From Bacteroidales bacterium UBA1711 (GTDB lineage Bacteria > Bacteroidota > Bacteroidia > Bacteroidales > P3): 22,671 nucleotides of DNA. The stretch is taken from assembly GCA_002317325.1 (NCBI GenBank), contig DCJB01000079.1, positions 1 through 22,671 of the forward strand. The letters run 5' to 3'. Shown here piece after piece: positions 22,618-22,671 of the stretch (within the stretch, counting starts at the first letter, position 1; the number at the start of each line of letters is the position of its first letter). Under the pieces are notes generated by a model, which saw only the letters and a list, made by a program, of their open reading frames with translations, was not told the DNA's origin and ran no database searches. Both the position numbers and the translations under genes were made by a program.

Positions 22618-22671
22618 CTACAGACTGGCGTTTTTTCTCGCAGTATCGATTATCTCCATCAAGTCCTGCCT
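22618..22671 (-). CDS. 3' end of an unidentified gene, cut by the window edge
   Basis: An open frame enters from the right edge and ends at a TAG (22618-22620); its last residues are RQDLMEIIDTARKNASL. It stops 4 bp before the start of the nuclease-domain gene, an operon-like spacing. If the downstream product is a toxin, this could be its antitoxin or immunity partner, or simply an upstream operon member. There is too little sequence to assign it. Confidence 0.5.
   Translation of the reverse strand, partial: RQDLMEIIDTARKNASL

Noticed and set aside
1..22671. tRNA, rRNA, riboswitch or insertion sequence
   Set aside because: No cloverleaf, rRNA segment, known aptamer pattern or transposase was recognised by eye. 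A run of tRNAscan-SE and Infernal/Rfam would settle this.

Overview
This 22.7 kb window looks chromosomal and comes from a member of the Bacteroidota, most likely a fairly GC-rich Bacteroidales (about 58-65% G+C in hand-counted lines of core genes). Evidence: promoters of the TAnnTTTG type typical of this phylum, few clear Shine-Dalgarno sequences, a signal peptidase I with an N-terminal DUF5684-like membrane region, and a gene set usual for the order. Species cannot be fixed from the sequence. Every gene except priA lies on the minus strand, so regions below are given in window order but are mostly transcribed right to left.

1-2020: aguB-aguA, the two-step route from agmatine to putrescine, with its own promoter and a strong hairpin after it. 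2064-5674: an envelope and tRNA-modification cluster, lolA-tsaB-(orphan Opp/Dpp-type permease)-htrA. 5698-7361: a translationally overlapping pair of lower GC, an ABC-type AAA ATPase and a 170-residue protein with a possible PD-(D/E)XK-like core, fitted between folE and lolA with only 15 and 23 bp gaps; this is a candidate defence-type module. 7377-11599: folE, rlmI-like, rpe, a YitT-family membrane protein and yggS. 11600-13458: lepB flanked by a palindromic repeat (downstream) and a seven-copy heptamer array (upstream). 13459-17180: a glycosyltransferase diverging from priA. 17410-21495: a CdsB/UPF0597-type desulfidase, a deoxyhypusine-synthase-like protein and dnaB. 21654-22671: a lower-GC gene whose C-terminus matches the catalytic core of colicin E3-type rRNases, preceded by the tail of a gene cut by the window edge.

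The most interesting items are (1) the apparent colicin E3-like nuclease domain in an otherwise unrecognised 319-residue protein with no room for an immunity gene downstream, (2) the ATPase plus small-partner cassette embedded in a housekeeping operon, (3) three nearly identical promoters placed so close to the start codons that transcripts would have almost no leader, and (4) a bacterial deoxyhypusine-synthase homologue that keeps the catalytic lysine but lacks the histidine of true DHS. No tRNA, rRNA, CRISPR array or insertion sequence was seen. No stretch over 300 bases lacks a gene; the longest gaps are 17181-17409 and 11600-11804.
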